The notes under the pieces were generated by a model. It was not told the DNA's origin. It worked only from the letters and a program-made list of their open reading frames with translations, and did no database searches. Source: Aurantiochytrium sp. KH105 (taxonomy: Eukaryota; Sar; Bigyra; Thraustochytrida; Thraustochytriidae). From it: a DNA stretch of 64,000 nt. Location: the NCBI GenBank assembly GCA_003116975.1, contig BGKB01000018.1, positions 186,001-250,000 on the forward strand, given 5' to 3'. Below, in pieces: positions 9,543-20,070 of this stretch. Positions within the stretch are counted from its first letter, which is position 1; each line of letters opens with the position of its first letter. The position numbers and the translations under genes are program-made.

Positions 9543-12124
9543 ATGCAGCAGGGGAACGGAGGAGACACCGGCAAGAGCGGGAACCTTGCGCCGCTCAAGT
9601 TCAAGTCAAAGCGCAAGACCAAGTCGAAGAACTATAACCAGGTGCTGGGCGGGCTCGCGGCCGCGAGCAAGTCGTCGGCGCCGCCCGCCGCGGATGCCGG
9701 CGCTGCTGCAAAGGGAGAGGCCGCGCAGCAGCAGGCGGCGCAGCCCCCTGCGGCGCAGCCCCAGCAACAACAGCCCCAGCAGACGCAGCAGGCACAACCG
9801 CAGCAACCGCAGCAGCAGACCCAGCAACAACAGCCACAGCCGTCGTTGAAGGAGAAGCTGGAGCAGCAGAAGCAGCAGTACCAGCAGCAGCTGCCGCCAG
9901 CGCAAGGACAGCTCCAACAGCAACCGCAGCAGCAGCAGCAGCAGCAGCATGGATCTCCCTACCAGCAGGCGCAGGGCTCACCGTATCATCAGGCACAGTA
10001 CGGGATGCAGTATCAGCCGCAGTACATGGCAGCACAAGGCATGATGCAGCCGCAGGCTATGGGCATGATGCCTGACATGAACATGATGGCTGCGCAGCAA
10101 GCCCAGATCGCTCAGATGCAGATGCAGCTCCAGATGCAGCAGCAACCCATGCAGGTCACAACCGATGTGTACCAGCAGCAGCAGCAACAGATTGAGGCGC
10201 TGCAGGCACAGATCGAAGCCCTCAAGATGCAGAACACTGCACCTGCGCAGCCCCAGCAGCAACAGCAGCAGCAACAGCAGCAGCCGAGGAAGCAGCAGCA
10301 ACAGCAACAGCCTCGCGAGCCCCGGTCGGCCGCTTTCAAGCCGCGCAAGGGTGGGCCACAACTGCCACCGCCTTCCTCGAATGGCGGTGGTGACGCTGGT
10401 GATGCCCCTGCTCCCGCCCAGCCTCGCGCTCCGGGCGGCAGCAGCGCCTGGGCTAGACCCAAGACATGGGTTCCCGAGCAGAACAAGAATGAGGAAGACG
10501 CCGAAGATTTGCCCTATGGAGATCCGGACTCGACGGCTGATCACTTTGTCACCAAGTCGGACAAGCAAGGCTGGATGTACCGCAACAAGGACAAAAAGGA
10601 GGCTCGCGAGGCCATGGAGAAGGAACTTTTCGGAGACGAGACGCACATGAGCGCCGGTCTCGACTTTGACAAGTACGACGATATCCCTGTCGAGTCTTCT
10701 GGTCATGGGATCCCCGATCCCCTTGATACCTTTGCCGATGCCGAGTTCTGCCAGCCTCTTAATGACAACATTATGCGCGCTCGCTACTCGCGTCCTACCC
10801 CGATCCAGAAGCATGCAGTGCCCATGGCCATGAACGGTCGTGACGTCATGGCTTGTGCGCAGACCGGCTCAGGTAAGACGGCAGCCTTCCTCTTCCCCAT
10901 CATTGACGGGATTATCCGCAATGGTCTGGGCGCAGGTGGCGGCGGCGGCGGCGGACGAGGCCGCGGTCGCGGTGGCGGCGGTTTCGGCCGCGGCTATGGC
11001 GGCCGTCGATCCGCACTTCCTGCGGCGCTTGTCCTGGCACCAACGCGCGAGCTTGCGTCGCAAATTCACGATGAGGCCATGCGCTTTACCTACCAGACGC
11101 CCGTACGCTGCCTCGTGGCCTATGGTGGCGCCGATATTCGCATGCAAATGGACGAGCTCGCTCGCGGTTGTGGAATTATTGTCGCGACCCCCGGCCGTCT
11201 GGTGGATCTCATCGAACGCGGACGCGTCTCGCTGCGCGGTATCAAGTACCTCGTGCTCGATGAGGCTGATCGCATGCTCGACATGGGCTTCGAGCCGCAG
11301 ATCCGCAAGATTGTCCAGTCGTACGACATGCCTCAAGAGGACACCAGCAAGGGTGGTCGTCAGACTGCCATGTTTTCTGCTACCTTTCCTCGTGACATTC
11401 AGCAGCTTGCCGGTGACTTCATGGCTGATTACATTTTCGTTACAGTCGGCCGTGTCGGCTCTACCAACTCGAGCATTACACAGAACTTTGTCTTTGTCGA
11501 GGACGCTCGCAAGCGCGTCAAACTTGTTGAAAAGCTTCGCGAGTCCAAGGGTCTCACCCTCGTCTTTGTCGAAACCAAGCGCAACGCAGACATGTTGCAC
11601 ATGGACCTCTATCGCCAGGAGGGTATTCCCTGTACCTCGATTCATGGCGACCGCTCGCAGCGCGAGCGCGAGCAGGCTCTTTGGGAGTTTACGACGGGTC
11701 GCGTGAGTGTTCTCATCGCAACTGAGGTGGCTGCTCGTGGTCTCGATATTCCCAACGTGCTCATGGTCATCAACTACGATATGCCTTCGGAAATTGATTC
11801 GTATGTTCACCGCATCGGTCGTACGGGTCGTGCCGGCAACAAGGGCGAAGCTATTAGCTTCATCAATGAGAAGAATCTCCACGTTGCCGCCGACCTTGTG
11901 CGCCTTCTCGAAGAGACCCAGCAGGATGTCCCGAGCTGGCTCAAGGGACTTGCTAGCCAGGCCGAACTCGGTGGTCGTGGAGGCGGTGGAGGCCGTGGCG
12001 GTGGCCGTTCCAGCAACTTTGGAGGTCGTGACTACCGTAACATGGGCGGCAGCGGCGGCGGTGGGCGTCGTGGCGGTCGTGGCGGTGGCCGTGGCGGTGG
12101 CCGTGGAGGTCGCGGTGGTCGTCG

Positions 12125-12155
<31 letters not shown>

Positions 12156-12194
12156 GGCGGTGGCGGCGGCGGTGGCGGTAGCGATGCTTGGTAA
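9543..12194 (+). CDS. DDX3: DEAD-box ATP-dependent RNA helicase, DED1/DDX3 type
   Basis: An 883-residue DEAD-box helicase of the Ded1/DDX3 branch, which unwinds mRNA leaders during translation initiation and enters stress granules. All motifs are intact: Q-motif RPTPIQKHAVP (near 417), motif I AQTGSGKT (439), PTRELASQ, TPGR, DEAD (572), SAT (612), IHGDRSQRERE, ATEVAARGLDIPNV and HRIGRTGRAG (near 757). The signature VLDEADRMLDMGFEPQIRKI and the VGRVGSTN segment are typical of Ded1/DDX3. The N-terminus (50-260) is extremely Gln/Met/Pro-rich and prion-like; the C-terminus (807-882) is RGG/poly-Gly. A second Gly/Arg-rich block sits inside RecA1 between motif I and Ia (about 459-483). ATG at 9543 is the first ATG of the frame. 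Confidence 0.96.
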
Positions 12195-12584
12195 GTGGTA
12201 TTTGAGCTGTGATGAATCATCATATTTTTTTTTCCCTTTTCAAAGAAGATCATCTGTTGTGATCTTCATCGAGCGTGTCCTCTCGCGTGCATACTAGATA
12301 GCCCCCATTAACCAAAATTTGCTGACAGTGCAATATTCTACTTTATCATTGGAAGCTCCACGAGCATGGGAGCAACAGCCATCGGCGTGCGAGGCCTGTC
12401 TCGCTACCTACAAGTCAAAGGAGATCCGTGACTCTCCCTTTTGCATCTTGTCCAAAAGTAGGTGGTGTGTATTCCGCGATGAAATGAGTGACGGATACCC
12501 ATGCCTGTTCCAGTATCCGGACTTTCAGTGATAGTTTGCACCAACGATATTCATGACTCTAACCAGTAAAGGTCTTTCGCGGCC
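12195..12584. other. Short convergent intergenic region
   Basis: Space between the 3' ends of the helicase and PAM genes; presumably both 3' UTRs. Nothing else seen. Confidence 0.5.
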
Positions 12585-15077
12585 TCAAAGTCCATCCCCA
12601 ACCGAAAAACGGGTGGTCCGGTTTCCCGTGAGCTCGGCAACATAGATTGATGGTTTGACAGCATTGAGGCCAACATCAATGTCGTGCGGCCATTGCATCC
12701 GACGGCCCTGGGATCCAGCATCAATCGTAGCGACAATTTCGTTCGTCAGAGGGCGACGAAGTACCACCGCGTGCGCTTCTAATGCAAAGACCACATCGAG
12801 TCGCTGCGAGTACGCCACGGCGGAGAGATGCCCTGCAAAGGCATTTTCCATGTCTGGATGCTCCACCTTGCGGCAATAGCCAGCCGACGGCCAGATTTTC
12901 ACCAATTCGCCGAGTCGGGTGAATATTTGCACGCGGCAGTTATCCCGATCCGCGACGTAGACCCAGTCCCGTGACGCGTCAAAGGCAACGCTATGTACGA
13001 CGCGGAACTCGCCCTGCTCCGAGCCAGTCGTTTCACCCCAAGAGCGCAGAAACATGCCCGAGGAATAATTAAAGACGGCAACACGGCTGTGTCCGTAGCC
13101 GTCGGCAACGAAAACCTCACCGCGCTCACTATCGACGGCCACATCCGTTGGAGCGTTGAAAGATGATTCGTTAACATCGCTTTGCCCGCGCGTCCCAATC
13201 GTCTGCAGGACTTCTCCGGTCTTGGCGTCAAGCTCAAAGACCAGGTGCAGGTGCGTGTCTGTGACCCAGAGCTTGCCCATATCGTCGCAGAAGAGTCCGT
13301 GTGGCGTGACAAAGAGGTTATTACCAAAAGATCGCAGCACGTGGCCCGAGGTTCGCTGCATGACAAAGATTGTGTCCTCCGGAATAACGTCGTCGGAGAA
13401 GAACGAGTTGCTACGTCTCGCAAGCATGTATACTGTGCGCCCGTCCGGCGATACGGCCATGGCTGTCACCTCGCCAAGCGAACTTGCCATCGGAAGTTCA
13501 GTTTGAGCGTCAACATCAAAAGGAGCCTCCACGTACGTTGCTGGAGAAAAGCTTTTCAGACTGCCTCGTTGTGCGCAGATACCGGGCTTTTCGTTTCCCG
13601 AGGGATAGTGCGGGTAGTACATGAGGTATTGGTTGCACATTTCCTGATGACGTTTCAGAGAAGGCCCTGGCGTGGTAACCCACGTTGCGCTTGACGTCTG
13701 GTAGTGACAGTGCAGTTTCAGCACGTCGCCTTCGCGCACAGGAATGCCTCCCTCCGGAAATTCGTAGAATATTTGCGGGTCGGAAACACTTCGATCGACG
13801 ATCTTGCCCACATACGTGCCATCGCGGAAAAGTTCCGTGACCCACTGACGGCCTTCATCATGGCCATGGTTACGATACGCGTACAAAATGCCATCTTGTG
13901 TGACTGCGCACATGGCGACCACGTCGACGTCCTTTCTCCGTGGCGGCAATTCGAACGACGAGTTGTGCACCAAAGAAACGCCGAGGCCTTGCTCTGTAGG
14001 GCACGAGTTGACGGATTCCTGACAGTTCTGCCACTGCGAGACCACGTTGGGGCTAAGTCGCTTGACAACCATCCGGATTCCTGCTTTCGTGTTTTCTCGG
14101 TCCTGAACTGCGTCTGCAGAGAGTTCGTAATGCACGTCGAAGTAGAGATATGGTGCATCCGTGCCCGGTCCAAGGTAAGCACCTGAACCTGAAACGGCGC
14201 GAAAGGTCAGTGGCGTTTCTTGCCCAGTCCTAGCCCAGGCGTAAACTACCATTGCCTGAGGATTCTGCTTGCCCGTCACAATCGACCAGAACAGGTTTTG
14301 CTTGGAAGACTCCGCCGTTGCCGTCATCGATTTGTAAACAATCATGTGGTGTACTTTGTCCATATCTACGAGCGGCGTAAACGCTTCCGCAAAGAGGTTT
14401 TCCTCAACCTTGAATGGCCCGAAAATGACCTCGTTTGTTCCTTCCATTGGCCTCGAAATCGGGTCCGAAACGATGTCATAGAAGAATCGTTGCGCGCCAT
14501 CATCGCTTTCGCTATCAGAGTCTAATTTGGGTACGGGACTGAGCCCGTCGTCATCGCCGCCGCTCCCACCGGGCCGTAGGACGAGAATGACCATGCCGAG
14601 AGCAAGCGCAAAGACAACAAGTCCGCATCGACGGAACAAGCTGAATTTCTTCGCGCGTAAGTCAGAAGTCAAAATGGCCGCTTCGTCGTCATCATGATCA
14701 TGATCATGATCATCCCCAAAATTAGCACGTCGCTCGTCAATCTCTTCGGGGTCGTAGTCTCGGTGCAGAATTCGAGGTTGTGGCTCTTCTTTTCTACCAT
14801 CGCGCATGTCTAGAGCGGGCAGCTCAACGTTCAAGCCTGCGTAGGGTTCGTCGTCAATGGCCGCGTCTTGCGCGCGCACGTACCCGTCGCCTCGCGCTGC
14901 GGACGCGCCACCGCGACCGTGCCAGGCGCCAGAAGTCGGTCCATCTCGAGGTCTTCGGCGCTGCTCTTCGGGCCGCAGGAGCTGAGCCGTGTCCTCATCC
15001 TCGGCCCTCGCAAGGTGCGCGGGCGCTGCCCACGACCCGCGTTGCGTCGCGGCCTCCTCGTCGCGCGGCGCGGGCAT
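12585..15077 (-). CDS. PAM: Bifunctional peptidylglycine alpha-amidating enzyme (PHM + PAL), type II membrane protein
   Basis: An 830-residue enzyme that converts C-terminal glycine of secretory peptides to an amide. The copper monooxygenase (PHM) keeps every ligand: His-His-Met in VHHMIVYKS (His243/244), His316 in FDVHYEL, HxH in RNHGHDEG (404/406), and the methionine in HQEMCNQYLMYYP (480). The lyase (PAL) beta-propeller keeps the zinc and catalytic residues: PHGLFCDD (His593), DGYGHSRV (Tyr661), VVHSVAFD (His695), ADRDNCRVQIF (Arg711/715) and QWPHDID (His798-Asp799). One transmembrane helix (150-168) follows a long charged N-terminal domain with a His-Asp tract, so the catalytic part faces the secretory lumen with type II topology. 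Animal PAM has a signal peptide and a C-terminal anchor instead. The frame extends to an ATG at 15164, but that stretch looks like UTR. Residue numbers count from the ATG at 15077. Confidence 0.92.
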   Translation of the reverse strand: MPAPRDEEAATQRGSWAAPAHLARAEDEDTAQLLRPEEQRRRPRDGPTSGAWHGRGGASAARGDGYVRAQDAAIDDEPYAGLNVELPALDMRDGRKEEPQPRILHRDYDPEEIDERRANFGDDHDHDHDDDEAAILTSDLRAKKFSLFRRCGLVVFALALGMVILVLRPGGSGGDDDGLSPVPKLDSDSESDDGAQRFFYDIVSDPISRPMEGTNEVIFGPFKVEENLFAEAFTPLVDMDKVHHMIVYKSMTATAESSKQNLFWSIVTGKQNPQAMVVYAWARTGQETPLTFRAVSGSGAYLGPGTDAPYLYFDVHYELSADAVQDRENTKAGIRMVVKRLSPNVVSQWQNCQESVNSCPTEQGLGVSLVHNSSFELPPRRKDVDVVAMCAVTQDGILYAYRNHGHDEGRQWVTELFRDGTYVGKIVDRSVSDPQIFYEFPEGGIPVREGDVLKLHCHYQTSSATWVTTPGPSLKRHQEMCNQYLMYYPHYPSGNEKPGICAQRGSLKSFSPATYVEAPFDVDAQTELPMASSLGEVTAMAVSPDGRTVYMLARRSNSFFSDDVIPEDTIFVMQRTSGHVLRSFGNNLFVTPHGLFCDDMGKLWVTDTHLHLVFELDAKTGEVLQTIGTRGQSDVNESSFNAPTDVAVDSERGEVFVADGYGHSRVAVFNYSSGMFLRSWGETTGSEQGEFRVVHSVAFDASRDWVYVADRDNCRVQIFTRLGELVKIWPSAGYCRKVEHPDMENAFAGHLSAVAYSQRLDVVFALEAHAVVLRRPLTNEIVATIDAGSQGRRMQWPHDIDVGLNAVKPSIYVAELTGNRTTRFSVGDGL

Positions 15078-15480
15078 TCTCCTATGAAGAGAAGAGTCTC
15101 GTTTTGAGGATTGGTTGATTGATTTGCACCGAATTTTTTTTGTCGATTTATTTTTTTTGGCCAAGTTGGGTTTTGCTTTTTTTTTATGTCACCGACCGCA
15201 TCATCGTCATTGCTATTCTCTTTCTCTTTCTCATTCTCATTTTCATTGTGAAAACGCAGGAGGAATTTTAACATTATGATGTTCCTCAGAAAAGCCACAT
15301 TGCTTCAGCACACACTCTTCGTCAAGAGTCCGGTAGGAAGGCGAGCATAAAACGACCCAACGAAGCGAGCACACTAGCCATAGAACCTCGCGCAATTCGC
15401 AGACGCACGATATTGACAAAATTTCAGAATTTCAGGTATAGCCTATGTAGTCGATTTATTACAAACATGAGAGTGCGCAT
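15078..15480. other. Intergenic region between PAM and the channel gene
   Basis: AT-rich, with T-runs (15130-15185) and a CTTTCTC/CATTCT-like pyrimidine tract (15216-15248). No gene recognised; 5' flank of PAM and 3' flank of the channel gene. Confidence 0.5.
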
Positions 15481-18400
15481 TCAGTCTTCAGCAAGCTCGT
15501 CTTCCTCGCGGACACGCTCCTCGATGATCTGGTCCACAATTGCGTTGAGCTGTTCATCCTTGCCACCACTCGCATATCGTTGTGAAAATCGCGTCATGCG
15601 GATGGCTCTGGATTTTGGTGAAACTGCGCCTTGGGCAAAGGCAAGTGTGCGGCGCCGCAGAGCTTTTAGTGTAGCCGACGCACGACGACCCGACGCTCGA
15701 TCATGGCCTGGTGAGGAAGGTGCAGGTGCGATGCGCGGTCGGGATTGTACGACATCCGCACCGGTCCCGTACCGGTGCAAGACGTTTTTCGCAATTGTTT
15801 CGGCAAGCTTGGACATATTGTCGTCATCATCCTCCGAAAGAATTGTATCAAGTGGGCTCGTCGCTTTGTGGCCCAGCACAGCGGCAACTTCGGTCAAGTG
15901 AGAATCACCCCGGGTGAGCTGACGCACACGCGCCAATTCGCATTCCAGAACCTCCTGAAGTTGCTCGCTATTCGCGGAGAAGCCTTCGGTATTGAACGTG
16001 CGACGACCGAGCTTTTCGCTCTCCTCGATGATTCTGCTCTCGGCCACCCAATCGGAAAGAAGCTCAACAATCTCGCTGTCCGCCATGTAGTTCTCCGTGC
16101 GAAAGGGCTTGAGTGAGCGCGCCGAGGATCGAAGGATTTGGAGTACTTCTGACGGCAGGCTCTTGCTAAACTCTGCAGATCGTTTCACTTCGACAAAGGC
16201 TTCGACGAGAATCGCCAGTAAAATATTCATGAGAATGAAATACGCCAGAAAGATGAACGAGTAATAGAAGATCACCGCAGCACCTACATTCGGGTGCACA
16301 AGGAGTTCATCAATGACACTAATGTCACCCAAAAGGATCGAAAAGCACGAGTTCAATGCGCGGGGTAATGTCGAAAACCCGACGATGGCGCTTCCAAAAA
16401 TAATGTACGCTAGTGACCCATACAGCGAAAAGACCACGAAAAAGAGAACGGCAAAGTGCGCAAGGTCGACAGCGGCGTTGGATATCGTCCGTGTGACCAA
16501 GCCCATGCGCTGCTGAAAGTCGAGAACTTTGAGCACCCGAAGGACCATAAGAACCAAGGCTGCTCCATTCAGCGCCGTGTAAATTCCCATCTGGTCCGAC
16601 ATTTGATTGCTTAGCACCATGAAGCTAAGCATCTCGTTCATTCCGGTTTCATTCGCGGCCAGAAAATTTGCCTCGGCATCAAGATCCAAATATACATTGT
16701 ATCGCTCCTTGGGGTCGTAATGGAGCGTCCAGGTGGTAAAAAACATTGCCCAGCTTATCACATTCCAGACAAGAAGCCAAATGTTCACCATGTCGACGTA
16801 GTTCCACAGCGACTTAAAGTATGTCAGAGGCTTTCCTGTGCGCCAAAAGTCGCGAAAGAAGTCCCGCAGCTCGGAGACGAAATTCAGCGCCGTGAGAATT
16901 ACAAACACTGTTTCGAGAAAGAGTCGGGTAAGATCTGCGTCAGTGGCGTATGGCTCTGCCCGAAAGCTTTGCACGGTGTAGGCCATGCGGACGCGTCCTC
17001 CGTATTCAAAAGAGAATGTGACTTTCGTGTTGGCAAACATGCGAAGCGCGGCGTTGTAAGTGACCATTAAAACATCGACACCTTCCGTGTCCGCATCGAG
17101 GTAGAAGCCTTCCTGCATGTACGCTAGGAATTCGCTCGCCCTTGTAGAGCCAAGATTAGCGTCAAAGTACACTGGAAATCCCTCGATGGATCCTCCGGCC
17201 GAGAGATTTCTTGATGCTGCAAAATAGTGAAAGCCGTATGGAAGACCGAGCGCGCTCACTTGTTCAGGATCTGACAAATTGTAGTATGAGGACTTCGACT
17301 TGTATACAGCTTCGTCTGTGTTCAGAGAGCTCGAGCGCAGGAATACCGGGTCAGCGCCGAACGGGGCGGTGGATTGCTCACCCGTAAAACAATCGTTTGC
17401 AAGGGCAGCGAAGCGCTGACTGCTACAGTTTCCGCGCTCGTAGCGTGTTTGAAGGACAAGAACGCCGCCGATGAGACGGTTGACCGTGGCCAGGTAGCGG
17501 CTTCGCGGCAAGAGTGGGTCCGGCGTGAGTCGCTCGACAGTCTCGGGAGTAAAGTGATTCCATAGCTCGAACTGTACATCAAGCTCGCTCGTGAACACAC
17601 GCTCGCAGCAGTCACCCAGGTCAAATCCACAGGCTGCGGTGTCGCACGCAGCATCGCAAACATCGTCTGCAAGCATGTTACAGTAACACATGTCGGAACA
17701 AATGTATGTGAGCAAATTGGCCGTGTCCGCGCAAGCCCCTTGGTCGTAACCACACTCGCCAATGTTGCACTCATCGTCGCAAAACCCATTTTGCAGCAGG
17801 GCTGATGTGCAAAAGCCACCCGAGGCCTCGTCACAGCTTGCAGTAATCTCCTGGAATCCGCTGCACGACCAGCTCTGGTAGTCAAATTCGCAGCCATTTT
17901 TTTTTTCACACATGGTCGGGTCATCAGAGCATGCTTCGCAGGTGCTCATACTGCCGCAGACCTCGGTCTGAAGCTCGCGTCGGCGCGATTCGTCCGCACA
18001 GGACCCCAATCCCAAAAGCGATGTCCACGAGCAGCCATCTTGGGCAGTACACGTTGACTCTTCGTCGCACAGCGAGCATGTATTGCTGCACGAAGCTTCC
18101 GCGCAGGCAAGACCGTCCCAAACACATTCCGGGTGAAAGGCGCATTCATTTTCGGAAAAGCAATACTCGCAAGCATTCACGCAAAGTTCCAACATGGTGC
18201 AAGAATCTGAAAATTCGCAGAACGAGGCGCGCTTCCGACACTTTGCTGCATTCTTACAGAAAGTACAATCAGTCTCGCACAGTCCACTCTCTGGATAACA
18301 TGCCCCATCAGACCAGTAGCACGTATCAGCTGACGTACAGTCCGAGTAATCGCACGCATGGCAAGCATCATCACATGTATATTGCGACATGTCCACTTCC

Positions 18401-20070
18401 TCTCTACAGGCCGATCCTGTCCAAGCACAAGCAGCTGGACTCGTAAAGCAAGCATCCGAATCTGAGCAGAGCGTGCAGTCGTCTGTGCAAGAAGTTTCGG
18501 AGGTTGGGCTCGGTGTGGACTGAGAGGGTGCACCTCCAGTGGTCTGTGTTGGACTTGGGGTAGGAGGCGAGGTTGGAGCGGCCGTAGGAAACGCGGTAGG
18601 CGAGGCTGAAGGGTTATCGGTCTGAACGACATCGTCGGCGTCGAGACATTCGCTCCGATAAAAGGTGCACACGGAATTTTCTTCGCAGAGAGACTGCGTG
18701 CAAGTAGCGCAGCTGTACTCGCATTTCTCTTCATCCGTAGCAGTGCGACACGGTGTGTCGCCCGTGCCTTCCCAGAAACACAAGCCGCCCGAGTACACAT
18801 CGCAGGCGTGCTGTGAGACCGTGCAAGCTTCAGAAGTACAATCCGCGGCTGAGCAGAGCGCCTTGCACGACTCGTCCCAGATGCAGTCTGCGTTCGCTTC
18901 ACACGTGTCCTCGTCAGCACAGTACGGACACGCCTGAGGCTCGTTGCCGCAAGTGAGCGTGTAACATTCGTCCAATGTATCATTGAATGCACAATCAGCG
19001 TACAAACTACATTTTGCTTCAGAGCACGCTTCGCAGTCTTCAGCACTACATATTCGCTTAACTTCGCCAGTCGCATCTTCGCAGCTTTGTTGGATGAGCT
19101 GCAAGTCCTCTTGCGAGACCGAATCACTCGTGTCTTTGCACGCTGTCCACTCTGCAATGATCGTGCGCGTGGTGTCTACGTAGGTGTAGTATTCCACAAA
19201 AGTATCCGTATAGTTGGCGTCGCTAGTCTCGTTGCCGCCAATAGTCCCGTTTACAATCTCTGCAACAGTGACCAGCTGTGACGATTCCGTGTAAATCTGG
19301 CCAACGATGCCGCCTCGCGATGCCTTGAGCTGAACCTCCCACACACCATCGAGCAAGTCCACTTCGTGCACCTGCGATTCATTTCGCGTGGTAAACAGCT
19401 GACTTGAGGAAAAGTAGCACACATCATGTGTGATCGAGCACAGATTCCAGGACGCGTCCTCAATTTCCTCGTCGTCCTCGAAAGCAGCCGTCACGTTTAC
19501 CACAACAGTTGATGTGAGCTTTGAAGAGTACGTGCCACAATCTTCACTACACCCGTAGTCTAGCCACTGGGGATATTCGAGAGGGGTATCGCAGATTCCA
19601 TCGCCACAGGTAGGATCGACGAAGATGCTTTTGATAACACTGTTCTCGAGCCACTCAAAGATATGGCTGCTCGACTCCATGGTTGTGGAAATTTCGCCAG
19701 TTGAATATTCGACGGTTCGCGTGCTCTCTCCAAATAACGAGTTTTTGATTGATTCCTCGACCATGAAGGCCTCTGGAGGGGACCGCTGCATGCCAAGAAT
19801 CATGACATACAAGCCCACGTAGAGAATGAACCACAAGAGATTGCAATAATTGGCTCCATTTTCCTGCGCTTGTGCTAGCTGCTCGTGGATCTTCTCCACC
19901 AAAACTTTGCCAGAAAGCACCTCTACATCGCCTTTACGACCTGGCTTGTAAAGCTGCCCCTTTACGCCCGTGTCAACCTTGTCCGCCGGGACAGCTTTGG
20001 AAGGCGCATCATCCTCTTCGAGGTCGAGGCGTCGTGCACTCAGCGTCGACGCAATGCCGCCGCCCCTCAT
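15481..20070 (-). CDS. Polycystin (PKD2/TRPP)-type cation channel with cysteine-rich LNR-containing ectodomain
   Basis: A 1529-residue membrane channel. TM1 (76-94) is followed by a very large extracellular/luminal part, a polycystin (TOP) domain (about 850-1045, opening with NRLIGGVLVLQTRYERGNC), then a channel bundle starting near FVILTALNFVSELRDFFRDF. The pore/S6 region at about 1230-1291 has LNSCFSILLGDISVIDELL and a final helix YFILMNILLAILVEAFVEVK, the classic PKD2 signature. The ectodomain has many CxxC...C.W..C modules resembling PSI repeats (about 340-740), a Thr/Pro-rich linker near 500, and two Notch/LNR-like units (NGFCDDECNIGECGYDQGAC and ADDVCDAACDTAACGFDLGDC, about 760-830), plus an LNR-like CGDGICDTPLEY segment near 160. 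The frame opens at a TTG at 20088; the ATG at 20068-20070 is used. The likely role is calcium-permeable sensing at the surface or cilium. Confidence 0.88.
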   Translation of the reverse strand: MRGGGIASTLSARRLDLEEDDAPSKAVPADKVDTGVKGQLYKPGRKGDVEVLSGKVLVEKIHEQLAQAQENGANYCNLLWFILYVGLYVMILGMQRSPPEAFMVEESIKNSLFGESTRTVEYSTGEISTTMESSSHIFEWLENSVIKSIFVDPTCGDGICDTPLEYPQWLDYGCSEDCGTYSSKLTSTVVVNVTAAFEDDEEIEDASWNLCSITHDVCYFSSSQLFTTRNESQVHEVDLLDGVWEVQLKASRGGIVGQIYTESSQLVTVAEIVNGTIGGNETSDANYTDTFVEYYTYVDTTRTIIAEWTACKDTSDSVSQEDLQLIQQSCEDATGEVKRICSAEDCEACSEAKCSLYADCAFNDTLDECYTLTCGNEPQACPYCADEDTCEANADCIWDESCKALCSAADCTSEACTVSQHACDVYSGGLCFWEGTGDTPCRTATDEEKCEYSCATCTQSLCEENSVCTFYRSECLDADDVVQTDNPSASPTAFPTAAPTSPPTPSPTQTTGGAPSQSTPSPTSETSCTDDCTLCSDSDACFTSPAACAWTGSACREEVDMSQYTCDDACHACDYSDCTSADTCYWSDGACYPESGLCETDCTFCKNAAKCRKRASFCEFSDSCTMLELCVNACEYCFSENECAFHPECVWDGLACAEASCSNTCSLCDEESTCTAQDGCSWTSLLGLGSCADESRRRELQTEVCGSMSTCEACSDDPTMCEKKNGCEFDYQSWSCSGFQEITASCDEASGGFCTSALLQNGFCDDECNIGECGYDQGACADTANLLTYICSDMCYCNMLADDVCDAACDTAACGFDLGDCCERVFTSELDVQFELWNHFTPETVERLTPDPLLPRSRYLATVNRLIGGVLVLQTRYERGNCSSQRFAALANDCFTGEQSTAPFGADPVFLRSSSLNTDEAVYKSKSSYYNLSDPEQVSALGLPYGFHYFAASRNLSAGGSIEGFPVYFDANLGSTRASEFLAYMQEGFYLDADTEGVDVLMVTYNAALRMFANTKVTFSFEYGGRVRMAYTVQSFRAEPYATDADLTRLFLETVFVILTALNFVSELRDFFRDFWRTGKPLTYFKSLWNYVDMVNIWLLVWNVISWAMFFTTWTLHYDPKERYNVYLDLDAEANFLAANETGMNEMLSFMVLSNQMSDQMGIYTALNGAALVLMVLRVLKVLDFQQRMGLVTRTISNAAVDLAHFAVLFFVVFSLYGSLAYIIFGSAIVGFSTLPRALNSCFSILLGDISVIDELLVHPNVGAAVIFYYSFIFLAYFILMNILLAILVEAFVEVKRSAEFSKSLPSEVLQILRSSARSLKPFRTENYMADSEIVELLSDWVAESRIIEESEKLGRRTFNTEGFSANSEQLQEVLECELARVRQLTRGDSHLTEVAAVLGHKATSPLDTILSEDDDDNMSKLAETIAKNVLHRYGTGADVVQSRPRIAPAPSSPGHDRASGRRASATLKALRRRTLAFAQGAVSPKSRAIRMTRFSQRYASGGKDEQLNAIVDQIIEERVREEDELAED

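Noticed and set aside
10869-11882. 337-codon minus-strand frame inside the helicase gene
   Set aside because: Antisense shadow of strongly conserved DEAD-box codons.
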